This document shows positions 48,273 through 57,492 of a stretch of DNA of 64,000 bases, piece by piece. A program made the position numbers and the translations under genes. The stretch lies in the NCBI GenBank assembly GCA_016871175.1, contig VFZL01000018.1:1-64000 (forward strand). The letters are read 5' to 3'. The stretch is from Acidimicrobiia bacterium (GTDB taxonomy: Bacteria > Acidobacteriota > Vicinamibacteria > Vicinamibacterales > CAVVIG01). Under the pieces are notes generated by a model that searched no databases, was not told the DNA's origin, and saw only the letters and a program-made list of their open reading frames with translations. Position 1 is the first letter of the stretch, and the number at the start of each line of letters is the position of its first letter.

Positions 48273-50735
48273 TTAGTTCTGTTCGAACGGTTCCGGCAGC
48301 ACCGGCAGCGGCCAGATGACACGTGCGAAGCCGCCACGCTGCAGGAGCTCACGCCCCTTTCCGCCACGGCCGGTCACCTCGTATTTGGCCGTGCTGATCG
48401 TCTGCTCCCCTCCCCGCGTCGTCTCGACGGTGAGCAGGTCTCGGTCTCCCTTGGACGCGATGAAGCCGATCACACGGTCCTCGCCGCCGACGAGCTTAAT
48501 CAGGATCACGCCTCGGCCTGGACCGGCGAGGTAGTTCACATCGTGGGCGCGGCAGAGGAGGCCCCTCGCGTCGGCTGTGGCCGCGATGATCGCTTCCTTG
48601 CCGCCGACCGCGGCGACACCGACGATCTCCGCGCCGTCCGCGGGCTTGGCATAACGGCGACCGGCGCGCGTGCTCGGCTCCACGAACGACTCCAGCCCGA
48701 AGCGAAGTGCGTACCCATCGCTCGACACGGCCACCGCGTGCACCAGTGCCGGATCCACTTCGTCGCTGTCCTTCTTCGATCTCGGCTTGATGTCACCGAT
48801 GGCTCGCGAATCCAATGAGAGCGCCGCGACAATCCGCTCGCCGTCCTTGAGCTTGAAGAGACGCTGAATCGGCTCGCCGTAACCCGTCGAAGCGGGTACG
48901 TCCACGATCCGGCAGGTGTAGGCCACGCCGAAGTTGCTGAAGAAGACGCAGGTCGCGCGTGTACTGCCCGTCAGCGCGGCCAGCACGGAATCACCCTCCC
49001 GAAGCCGCGTGGTCGACAGATCCTTGACCTCCTTCTGCCGCTTCACCCAGCCATCTCTCGAGATGATGACGACGCCGTCCTCTTCGACGATGAAGTCGTC
49101 GGCGGAGTACTCGGGCTCGCCGCTGTCGGTCGCGATGAGGGTCCGGCGCTTGTCGCCGTACTTCTGCTGGACCTCTTCGATCTCCTTGCGGACCACGCCC
49201 CAGCGTCCCGGTTCATCTTTGAGGAGCGCGGTGATCTGGCGCGCCCGCTTCCGTTTGTCGGCCAGTTCGTTGCGGATGATCAGGATCTCGAGCCGTGCCA
49301 GGCGATAGATCTTCAGCTCCAGGATGGCGTCCGTCTGCTCGGTGTCCAGGCCGAACCGCTTCATGATGGCCTGGGCGGCGTCGGCCTTGCCGTCGGACTT
49401 CCGGATGATCTTGATGATCTCGTCCAGCGCGTCGAAGACCTTCTCGAATCCGTCCAGGATGTGAATGCGCTTACTCAGCGCGGCGAGCTCGTGTTCGAGC
49501 CTCTTCGTGACGACATCGAGCCGGAAATGGAGGAAGTGCCACAGGATCTGCTTGAGGTCCAGCCGCTCGGGACGTCCCACTTCGGGGTTCTGCTCAACCG
49601 GCACGAGGCAGGTTAGGTTGACGGCGAAGTTGATTTGGAGCGGCGTGTGCTTGAAGAGGTACGCCATGATCATCTTCTCGTCGGCGTCCTTCTTCAGTTC
49701 CAGCGCGATCCGGACGTCCTCGGTCGAGAGGTCTTTCACGTCCAGGAGCTGGGGCAGCTTACGCCCCTCGATGATCTCGGCGATGCGCTCGCAGAGCTGA
49801 GCCTTGTTGACCGTGTACGGTACGCTGTCGATGTAGATCGTCTTCGTGGAGCGCGTCTCTGGCCCGATGTCCCAGGTGCCGCGCAGCCGAATCGAACCCG
49901 AGCCCGTCCGGTAGATCTCCTTGAGCTCATCGGCTGAATTGACGATCTGCCCACCGGTGGGGAAGTCGGGCCCCTTGACGGATCGGCACAGTTGCGCGTT
50001 GGTGATGTCCTCGTTGTCGAGCAGCTTTACCAAGGCCACGCAGACTTCTCCCAGGTTGTGCGGCGGCACGTTCGTCGCCATGCCGACTGCGATACCTGTG
50101 GTGCCGTTGACGAGAAGGTTCGGAATCCGCGCGGGCAGGACCACTGGCTCCGTTTTGGTACCGTCGTAGTTCGGGCGGAAGTAGACCGTCGCCTGATCGA
50201 TCTCGAGCAGCATCTCTTCGCTGATGCGCGCGAGGCGGCACTCCGTGTATCGCATGGCCGCGGCGCCGTCGCCGTCGAGCGATCCAAAGTTGCCGGAGCC
50301 GTCGATGAGCGGGTAGCGCAGTGAAAACGGCTGCGCCATGCGGACGAGCGTCTCATAGAGCGCTGCGTCGCCGTGCGGATGAAAATTGCCCATCACGTCG
50401 CCGACAACGGTGGCGCATTTGCGGTGCTTGGCATCGGCGGTCAGGTTCTTTTGCCACATCGAGAAGAGGATGCGGCGTTGCACCGGCTTCAGCCCATCGC
50501 GCACGTCGGGCAGTGCGCGCGCCGTGATGACCGACAACGCGTAGTTGAGATAGCGCGCTTGCGCGGCTTCGTGGAGCGCGACGTTCTCAATGCTGCCGGG
50601 TCCGCCACTGCCGGCAGCGCCGCCAGTCAAGAGCCCGGAACGGATCGCTGCCTGGCCACCGTTCCCGCTCTCGGTCGACGGAGCCGATTCGATGGCGTCG
50701 AACAGGGACGGGATGTCTTTCTTGCGCTTTGCCAC
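48273..50735 (-). CDS. parC: Type IIA topoisomerase subunit A (ParC/GyrA)
   Basis: DNA-cleaving subunit, 820 aa. An extended N-terminus (1-50, Ser/Gly-rich) precedes the winged helix with [17 protein letters not shown] and [20 protein letters not shown], the region where quinolone resistance mutations arise. The catalytic tyrosine is Tyr163 in [11 protein letters not shown]. The coiled-coil gate follows (about 370-520), then a C-terminal propeller with degenerate blades. I see no GyrA-box (QRRGGKG), so topoisomerase IV is more likely than gyrase. GTG 50,735 has GAGG eight nt upstream. A TACAAT (50,765-50,770, minus strand) may be its -10. Its partner gene lies at 36.9 kb. Confidence 0.88.
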   Translation of the reverse strand: MAKRKKDIPSLFDAIESAPSTESGNGGQAAIRSGLLTGGAAGSGGPGSIENVALHEAAQARYLNYALSVITARALPDVRDGLKPVQRRILFSMWQKNLTADAKHRKCATVVGDVMGNFHPHGDAALYETLVRMAQPFSLRYPLIDGSGNFGSLDGDGAAAMRYTECRLARISEEMLLEIDQATVYFRPNYDGTKTEPVVLPARIPNLLVNGTTGIAVGMATNVPPHNLGEVCVALVKLLDNEDITNAQLCRSVKGPDFPTGGQIVNSADELKEIYRTGSGSIRLRGTWDIGPETRSTKTIYIDSVPYTVNKAQLCERIAEIIEGRKLPQLLDVKDLSTEDVRIALELKKDADEKMIMAYLFKHTPLQINFAVNLTCLVPVEQNPEVGRPERLDLKQILWHFLHFRLDVVTKRLEHELAALSKRIHILDGFEKVFDALDEIIKIIRKSDGKADAAQAIMKRFGLDTEQTDAILELKIYRLARLEILIIRNELADKRKRARQITALLKDEPGRWGVVRKEIEEVQQKYGDKRRTLIATDSGEPEYSADDFIVEEDGVVIISRDGWVKRQKEVKDLSTTRLREGDSVLAALTGSTRATCVFFSNFGVAYTCRIVDVPASTGYGEPIQRLFKLKDGERIVAALSLDSRAIGDIKPRSKKDSDEVDPALVHAVAVSSDGYALRFGLESFVEPSTRAGRRYAKPADGAEIVGVAAVGGKEAIIAATADARGLLCRAHDVNYLAGPGRGVILIKLVGGEDRVIGFIASKGDRDLLTVETTRGGEQTISTAKYEVTGRGGKGRELLQRGGFARVIWPLPVLPEPFEQN

Positions 50736-50841
50736 AGAGCCTCACGGGAGAGAGCGAAGGCGGCATTGTACCAGCCGCGTCTTTCGGCACCGGAAACCAT
50801 GGGACTTGACGTAGGCTAGAGAGCCGGCCTCGAGAGCAGCA

Positions 50842-50883
50842 GAGAGCCAAGGCTGGTAGCCGAGGGCTGAGAGCTGAAAGGGT
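50842..50883. repeat. Degenerate heptad repeat AAGGCTG/GTAGCCG/AGGGCTG/AGAGCTG
   Basis: Five to six consecutive 7-nt steps between the divergent topoisomerase A-subunit gene and the cupin gene, ending at the cupin leader. The unit is unlike the GACCANN unit, but the period is the same. It leaves no room for a normal promoter right before the cupin gene. Confidence 0.5.
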
Positions 50884-50889
50884 GTTCCC

Positions 50890-51327
50890 ATGAAGAGATG
50901 CTTGATGCTCGTCACGCTGGTCGCGGTCGGAGCGTTGTCGATCGTGTGGACGGAGGTGGCGGCTCAGCAAGGCAGCGCGCCGGCAGCTCCCGATCCGGCC
51001 AACTTCACGGGTAAGGTCACGCCTCATTCGACGGACGACATTCGCGTCATTCGTTATACGTTTGATCCCTATGCCCGCACGAACTGGCACAGCCACGCGG
51101 GCGGTCAGACGATCATCGTCGAGAAGGGGCGTCTGCGCGTGATGGAGCGCGGTGGAACAGGCAAGGAGTTCAGCCCGGCGCAGACCTACGTCACCGCCCC
51201 AGGCGTGGAGCACTGGCACGGCGCGTTGCCGAACAGCCCGCTCACGCAGGTCGCTGTGAGCTTCGGCACGACCAAATGGGGCGGCAAGGTGAGCGACGCC
51301 GAGTATGGCGCCGCCGTCAACAAGTAG
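50890..51327 (+). CDS. Exported cupin-domain protein
   Basis: 145 aa. The signal peptide (MKRCLMLVTLVAVGALSIVWTEVAAQQ) is followed by a single RmlC-type cupin barrel with metal-binding motif 1 NWHSHAGGQTIIVEKGRLRV (two His, a Gln in place of the usual Glu) and motif 2 VTAPGVEHWHGALP (His pair). It should bind a divalent metal in the periplasm; the activity may be sensing, isomerase or oxygenase-like. ATG 50,890 follows GAAAGG. It is divergent from the topoisomerase A-subunit gene, and leuB follows 63 nt later on the same strand. Confidence 0.88.
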   Translation: MKRCLMLVTLVAVGALSIVWTEVAAQQGSAPAAPDPANFTGKVTPHSTDDIRVIRYTFDPYARTNWHSHAGGQTIIVEKGRLRVMERGGTGKEFSPAQTYVTAPGVEHWHGALPNSPLTQVAVSFGTTKWGGKVSDAEYGAAVNK

Positions 51328-52485
<1,158 letters not shown>

Positions 52486-52519
52486 TCGAGCGGGCTCGGC
52501 GGGCCTCCAGGCTGGGGTG

Positions 52520-53176
52520 ATGGTGACGACCATGATGACAGGGCTCTCACGATTCCGGTTTCCTGCGGCTGCGCGTCGACTAGGGACTGCGGTCGGAATC
52601 GCGTGTGCAGTGAGCGTGGTGCTCCACGGCGGCCTGCAGGCGCAAACTGGTGCGAGCGCTGCGGCGATCCGAGCACAGGCTCGGCCGAATCCAACGCCGG
52701 CGTGGGGTAAGGGGATTCAGCCGATCTCGCCAGAAAGTTACTACAACGCGATCGAGTGCGGGAAGCAGAGCGTGGCGGATCCGCCGTGTGTGTTCTGGGA
52801 CAACGACATCTGCAAGAACGACGATTTCACGCTCGCATGGTACACGCCGTACAAGCAGGTGGCGTACGAGGTGTGGGCGGCCGTCAGTCGGAAACGACCC
52901 GCCCCGCAGCCGAACTATCAGGCTGCGTCGAGAGCGAACGTCACCATCGGCGTGACGCCGGTGAAAGGCGCGAAGAACGTGCTGAAGGAAGTCGTTCTCA
53001 AACGGGCCAGTAAGCCAGCGATCATCGTCGATCGATCGCTCAGCAACGGCGGTGGGCGCTACACGTTTCAGACGGCCGCCTTTGCCCCGACGGCTGAAGT
53101 GGTCCTCGAGATGGTGGGCAGCGAGCGCACGATCAGCTGCACGTTCTCACCTGCCGTTCTGAGACAGATGCGGTAG
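52520..53176 (+). CDS. Exported protein of unknown function
   Basis: 218 aa from ATG 52,520; ATGs at 52,532 and 52,535 are alternatives. The N-terminus (RFRFPAAARRLGTAVGIACAVSVVLHGGLQAQ) is a signal peptide. The mature part has two Cys pairs (IECGKQSVADPPC and NDICKN), then a beta-rich domain of about 100 residues (VTIGVTPVKGAKNVLKEVVLKRASKPAIIVDRSLSNGGGRYTFQTAAFAPTAEVVLEM). No family is recognised. Downstream gene is glnN, convergent, about 180 nt away with no clear hairpin. The frame from 52,463 overlaps leuB and is unlikely. Confidence 0.65.
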   Translation: MVTTMMTGLSRFRFPAAARRLGTAVGIACAVSVVLHGGLQAQTGASAAAIRAQARPNPTPAWGKGIQPISPESYYNAIECGKQSVADPPCVFWDNDICKNDDFTLAWYTPYKQVAYEVWAAVSRKRPAPQPNYQAASRANVTIGVTPVKGAKNVLKEVVLKRASKPAIIVDRSLSNGGGRYTFQTAAFAPTAEVVLEMVGSERTISCTFSPAVLRQMR

Positions 53177-53354
53177 GGCCATTCAAACCCGAGTCGAGAG
53201 CGCGCAGCGGATGCCGATGCCGCCAGCCGGGCCAACGGCCGCCGATGTCGTCTGGTGGACGCGCCGGCGGGCGCGGCGAGTGGCCCCGCCGCGCCCGATG
53301 TCGTGGCCAGCGTGCGCGGACCGAGATGGTTCGCACGCGTGCCTTCGGTTTGCG

Positions 53355-55532
53355 CTACTTGATGAACAGCATCTCACGGTAAGTGGCTAGCGGCCACACA
53401 CCGTGCGGGATGATCGACTCGAGCGCGTCGCTGGTGTCACGCAGGGCGCTCATGGCCGGCACGACCGAGTCGCGGAAGTGCTTGGCGTGCTTCTCGGCCG
53501 ATCCGCTGCCGTTGTGATCCAGTGCCTTCTGCAGCTTGTCCGTGCGCCGCTTGAACTCGTCGGTCAGCTTGACGATTGACCCCAAGAGCTTCTTGCCTTC
53601 AGCGGACTTACCGCCGGCCCCTTTCACGGCGGCCACGCTCTCCGCCACCTGTTTCTGGTACTCGAGAGCGGCCGGCAACACGTACCGGTTCGCCATCAGC
53701 ACCATCAGGTTGCCCTCCACGTTGATGGTCTTGTTGTATGTCTCGACCATGATCTCGTAGCGAGCGTGCAGCTCGCGCTCGTTGAGCACTTTGTACTTCT
53801 CGAAGAGCGCGATGGTCGGCTTCGTGACGAGCTGTGGCAACGAGTCGACCGTATTCTTCAGGTTGAGCAGGCCGCGCTTGGCTGCTTCCTTCGCCCACTC
53901 CTTCGAGTAGTTGTTGCCGTTGAAGATGATCCGCTTGTTCTGCTTGACGAGCTTCGGCAGCAGGTCGGCCACGGCCGCTTCAATCGACTTGCCGCCGGCG
54001 ACCGCTCTTTCGAGCATCGTCGCGACTTCGTCCAGCGATTCGGTGACGGCAATGTTCAACGCGATGTTCGGGTAGGCGATGCTTTGACCCGACGACACCG
54101 CGCGGAACTCGAACTTGTTGCCCGTGAACGCGAACGGACTCGTGCGGTTGCGGTCACCGGAATCACGCGGCAGCTTCGGCAGCACGAGCACTCCGGTATC
54201 GAGCACGCCGCCGTGCTTGGTGCTCTTGGCGCCGCCCTTCTCGAGCTGCTCGAGGATGTCGGTGAGCATGTCCCCGAGGAAGATCGAGATGATCGCAGGT
54301 GGCGCCTCGTTCGCGCCCAACCGGTGATCGTTGCCTGCGCTCGCGATGCTCGCGCGCAAGAGACCCTGCCAGCGGTTGACCGCTTGAATCACGGCACAGC
54401 AGAACACCAGGAACTGCGCGTTCTTGTGCGTGTTGGCCCCCGGTGACAGCAGGTTGTTCCCCTCCTGGTCGCTCATCGACCAGTTCAGGTGCTTGCCCGA
54501 CCCGTTGACGCCCGCGAACGGCTTCTCGTGCAGCAGGCACGACAAGCCGTACTTGGGCGCGATGCGCTTCAGGGTTTCCATCACCATCATCTGGTGATCG
54601 GTTGCGACGTTCGCGTTCTCGAAGACCGGGGCGATTTCGTACTGGCTCGGCGCCACTTCGTTGTGGCGCGTTTTCACCGGGACGCCGACCTTGTAGAGGT
54701 CAGACTCCACTTCGTTCATGCAGGCGAGGACCCGGTCTGGAATCGCACCGAAATACTGGTCCTCGAGCTCCTGGCCCTTCGGTGGTTTGGCGCCGAAGAG
54801 CGTGCGGCCTGCGTTGATGAGATCTGGGCGCGAGAGGTAGAAGTACCGATCGATCAGGAAGTACTCCTGCTCTGGACCGCAGGTCGTCACCACACGCTCC
54901 GTTTTCGAACCGAAGAGGCGCAGAATCCGAACCGCCTGCTTGGACAGCGCTTCCATCGAGCGCAGGAGCGGCGTCTTCTTGTCGAGCGCCTCACCGGTCC
55001 AGCTCACGAACGCCGTCGGAATGACAAGCGTCACCGCGCCGCCGCTCTTGAGCAGCCACGGCGCCGATGTTGGATCCCACGCCGTGTAGCCGCGAGCTTC
55101 GAAGGTGCTGCGCATGCCGCCCGACGGAAAACTCGACGCGTCCGGTTCACCCTTGATCAACTCCTTGCCGGAGAACTCGGCGACTGCCTTGCCGTTGGCC
55201 GTCGGGTTCAAGAACGAATCGTGCTTCTCCGCAGTGATGCCAGTGAGCGGCTGGAACCAGTGCGTGTAGTGAGTGGCGCCATGATCGACCGCCCAGTCCT
55301 TCACCGCAGCCGCGATCGCATCCGCCATCGACTGTTCGAGTGCCTCGCCATGTGTGATCGTTCGGCGCAGGCCCTGATACACGGCCTTCGGCAGCCGCTT
55401 CTCCTGCACGGTATCGTTGAAGACAAGGCTGCCGAATGTCTCCGTCGCTTTCGGACCTGCCGCTGCTTCTGATCTCCCGATCGACCAATCACGAATGGCG
55501 CTGATGGCCTCGCCCAACACTGCAGAACCCAT
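53355..55532 (-). CDS. glnN: Type III glutamine synthetase
   Basis: ATP-dependent glutamine synthesis from glutamate and ammonia; cytosolic. The 725-aa length is that of the GSIII family (usual in Bacteroidetes, cyanobacteria and some acidobacteria), not of GlnA type I (about 470 aa). Motifs include [78 protein letters not shown] and [14 protein letters not shown]. The C-terminal GSIII-specific helical region ends ...[21 protein letters not shown]. It starts at ATG 55,532 with GGGGGAACA upstream. A good promoter candidate lies at 55,646-55,674. Confidence 0.96.
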   Translation of the reverse strand: MGSAVLGEAISAIRDWSIGRSEAAAGPKATETFGSLVFNDTVQEKRLPKAVYQGLRRTITHGEALEQSMADAIAAAVKDWAVDHGATHYTHWFQPLTGITAEKHDSFLNPTANGKAVAEFSGKELIKGEPDASSFPSGGMRSTFEARGYTAWDPTSAPWLLKSGGAVTLVIPTAFVSWTGEALDKKTPLLRSMEALSKQAVRILRLFGSKTERVVTTCGPEQEYFLIDRYFYLSRPDLINAGRTLFGAKPPKGQELEDQYFGAIPDRVLACMNEVESDLYKVGVPVKTRHNEVAPSQYEIAPVFENANVATDHQMMVMETLKRIAPKYGLSCLLHEKPFAGVNGSGKHLNWSMSDQEGNNLLSPGANTHKNAQFLVFCCAVIQAVNRWQGLLRASIASAGNDHRLGANEAPPAIISIFLGDMLTDILEQLEKGGAKSTKHGGVLDTGVLVLPKLPRDSGDRNRTSPFAFTGNKFEFRAVSSGQSIAYPNIALNIAVTESLDEVATMLERAVAGGKSIEAAVADLLPKLVKQNKRIIFNGNNYSKEWAKEAAKRGLLNLKNTVDSLPQLVTKPTIALFEKYKVLNERELHARYEIMVETYNKTINVEGNLMVLMANRYVLPAALEYQKQVAESVAAVKGAGGKSAEGKKLLGSIVKLTDEFKRRTDKLQKALDHNGSGSAEKHAKHFRDSVVPAMSALRDTSDALESIIPHGVWPLATYREMLFIK

Positions 55533-55645
55533 CGTTGTTCCCCCTTTTGGTGCGGCCGTTCAGCAGCGACACTGCGACTGTGGCTCTGAAGGACACCGAT
55601 CCGATCCGCATGACGGCGGATCACGAAGCGGTTGTGAGATCCGCG

Positions 55646-55674
55646 ATTATCACCCAACGGTGCAGATCGAGCAA
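55646..55674 (-). promoter_or_regulatory. Putative sigma70-type promoter of glnN
   Basis: Minus-strand TTGCTC (55,669-55,674), 17-bp spacer, GATAAT (55,646-55,651); four of six matches in the -35 and five of six in the -10. It leaves a 5' leader of about 105 nt before the glnN ATG. I see no riboswitch fold in that leader. Confidence 0.5.
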
Positions 55675-55757
55675 GAAGATAGCGTCAGTTCGACGATTCC
55701 GGCGTCGATTCCGGCACCTTGGCAGGCGAAACGTGCAGGATCTGCACGAAAAGCCGA

Positions 55758-56396
55758 TCACTCGGCAGGACGTCCCCGCCAGCCCAGTAGGCTCAGAAAC
55801 TCGGCGATGACCATGGCGGTTGCGCCCCAGATCCGCGCGTCACGAGCGACAAGCGTCGGCACTTGGAACGTTCGCTCGCCGCGATGCAGTGTCTGCCAGG
55901 TGAAGGCCCCCGGATCGAGCAGCTCGCCGACCGGAATCTCGATCACCCGAGCGACCTCGCCGTCGGCCGGCCGGAGCAGTGGTCTCGTGTCAGAGATCCC
56001 AACGATGGGATGAAGGCGAAAGCCGCTCACCTGGATATCGACGGGCGTCAGAGCCCCGAGCGTGCGCACGCCGGCGGCGGCGAGGGCGATCTCTTCGCGC
56101 GCCTCCCTGAGCGCCGCTTGCGCGAAGGTCTCCCCGGACTCCACCACACCGCCCGGCAGCGAGATCTGGCCGCCGTGCCGATCGAGGGTGTTCGCCCGCT
56201 GAGTCAGGACGACGTGTGCGAGGTCGTTGAGCGGAAAGACCAGCAGCAGGCCCGCGGCATGCCGCAGCCGATCGAATGTGAAGCCGGCTGGCCAATCGCG
56301 TGGCGGGATAGGCGCGAGGTGTTGCTGGGCCCTGGGCCCAGGGAGCGGCTCCAGCAGCTTCGTCTCGAGCAGCCGCCGAGCGTCGTCGTACCGCAT
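55758..56396 (-). CDS. Nudix hydrolase, CoA pyrophosphatase-like
   Basis: 212 aa. The Nudix box GGVVESGETFAQAALREAREEI is preceded by QRANTLDRHGGQISLPGG, the upstream signature typical of CoA-diphosphatase (NudL/YeaB/Pcd1) Nudix proteins. The C-terminal block has IPVGELLDP and RIWGATAMVIAEFL. ATG 56,396 is chosen as the first start with a typical MRYDDARRLLE beginning; an in-frame ATG at 56,420 is possible. Probable role: hydrolysis of CoA or CoA esters to 3',5'-ADP and acyl-phosphopantetheine, as housecleaning. Confidence 0.88.
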   Translation of the reverse strand: MRYDDARRLLETKLLEPLPGPRAQQHLAPIPPRDWPAGFTFDRLRHAAGLLLVFPLNDLAHVVLTQRANTLDRHGGQISLPGGVVESGETFAQAALREAREEIALAAAGVRTLGALTPVDIQVSGFRLHPIVGISDTRPLLRPADGEVARVIEIPVGELLDPGAFTWQTLHRGERTFQVPTLVARDARIWGATAMVIAEFLSLLGWRGRPAE

Positions 56397-56482
56397 GGGT
56401 CTTGACGGTAGCACTTCCAACCCTCAGCCGGGCTCAAGGCCCCCGCAAAGTTCTACGGCAGTGGGTCCCTCGGAGCGGCTTC

Positions 56483-57388
56483 TTACACCTGATTCATCTG
56501 CGCACAGCTCCTGGCCGGTGCAGGGTGTGACGTACTGGTAGCGGCGCGCGCGACCATTTCGCCGATGACCGCATAACCGGCGTCGTTAGGGTGAAAGCCG
56601 TCGTTCGAGTAGTGACCGCGATCGTAGAGGCGCGCCTCACACATCAGATCGATCACATCGACGCCAGGGCCAGCCAAAGGGTTGATCACATCGGTCGTCA
56701 TCCGGACCGAAGCTCGCTGTGCGGCCTGGCGTTGTCCAGCCGGCCCCCCGGACAGAAATGGCATGCCCGCCACGTTCGGCACGTTCAACAACACCAGACG
56801 CGCGCCGGGGGCCTGGGACCGGAGCGCGCTCAGGAGCCGTTTGAAGTCGTTGCCAAAGCTCACCACCTGTTGATCCACGTACGCGGCCGGATCATGGCCG
56901 CCCATACCCGCGCCCAGCGCGCTCGTGATGAGGTTCGTCTCGTTGGCCCCCGCGAAGACCGTGATGAGCGTTGCGTCCCTGGGGACGAACGGCGCTTCCT
57001 GGTCGATGAAGTTCCCCAGAATCGTGCGACCAAGCTGCGTGCCCAGGTCCTGGTAGCTCCGGCTGATCACGCCAGTCGGAATGCCCAGGTTGGTCACGTT
57101 GACCGTGTAGCCCTGCGCCCGCAGCGTACGCGCCGCGACAAACACATAACCCCGCCCATCCAAGCAGTCGGCGTACGGGACACAGGGGGCGGATGACCCC
57201 ACGCCGGTGACGTCGCTGGCGCCGACGGCGGCGTAGGCAATCGTCGACCCTACTGTGGGCGCAGCCGGCGTCACGGCACAGCCGACGCTCCCAAGAACGG
57301 CCAGGGCAAGCAGAACGTTGATCCGCAAATTTGAAGCGGCCGGAAACCGGACCCCCGGGCGCCGACGGAAATACGGCTTGAAATGCAT
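56483..57388 (-). CDS. SGNH/GDSL-type hydrolase, probable lipoprotein or exported
   Basis: 301 aa. N-terminal helix LRINVLLALAVLGSVGC may be a signal with a lipobox-like end (SVGC; Ser rather than Leu at -3), so lipidation is uncertain. Block I reads AVGASDVTG, with the nucleophile Ser in a GAS-D rather than GDS context. Block III reads VFAGANETN, and block V DGFHPNDAGYAVIG gives the catalytic Asp and His. It is thus a divergent SGNH esterase/lipase; the substrate is unknown. ATG 57,388 is divergent from the DUF349 gene, with about 105 nt between them. Confidence 0.82.
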   Translation of the reverse strand: MHFKPYFRRRPGVRFPAASNLRINVLLALAVLGSVGCAVTPAAPTVGSTIAYAAVGASDVTGVGSSAPCVPYADCLDGRGYVFVAARTLRAQGYTVNVTNLGIPTGVISRSYQDLGTQLGRTILGNFIDQEAPFVPRDATLITVFAGANETNLITSALGAGMGGHDPAAYVDQQVVSFGNDFKRLLSALRSQAPGARLVLLNVPNVAGMPFLSGGPAGQRQAAQRASVRMTTDVINPLAGPGVDVIDLMCEARLYDRGHYSNDGFHPNDAGYAVIGEMVARAATSTSHPAPARSCAQMNQV

Positions 57389-57492
57389 GGATTGACTAGA
57401 ATGGCCTCCGGCGTGGATGTGAGCGCGGGCCTTCTGTGCGGCCTGCAATTAAATCGGCACAGAGACCGCAATTCTGCACTCGTGTACCGGGC

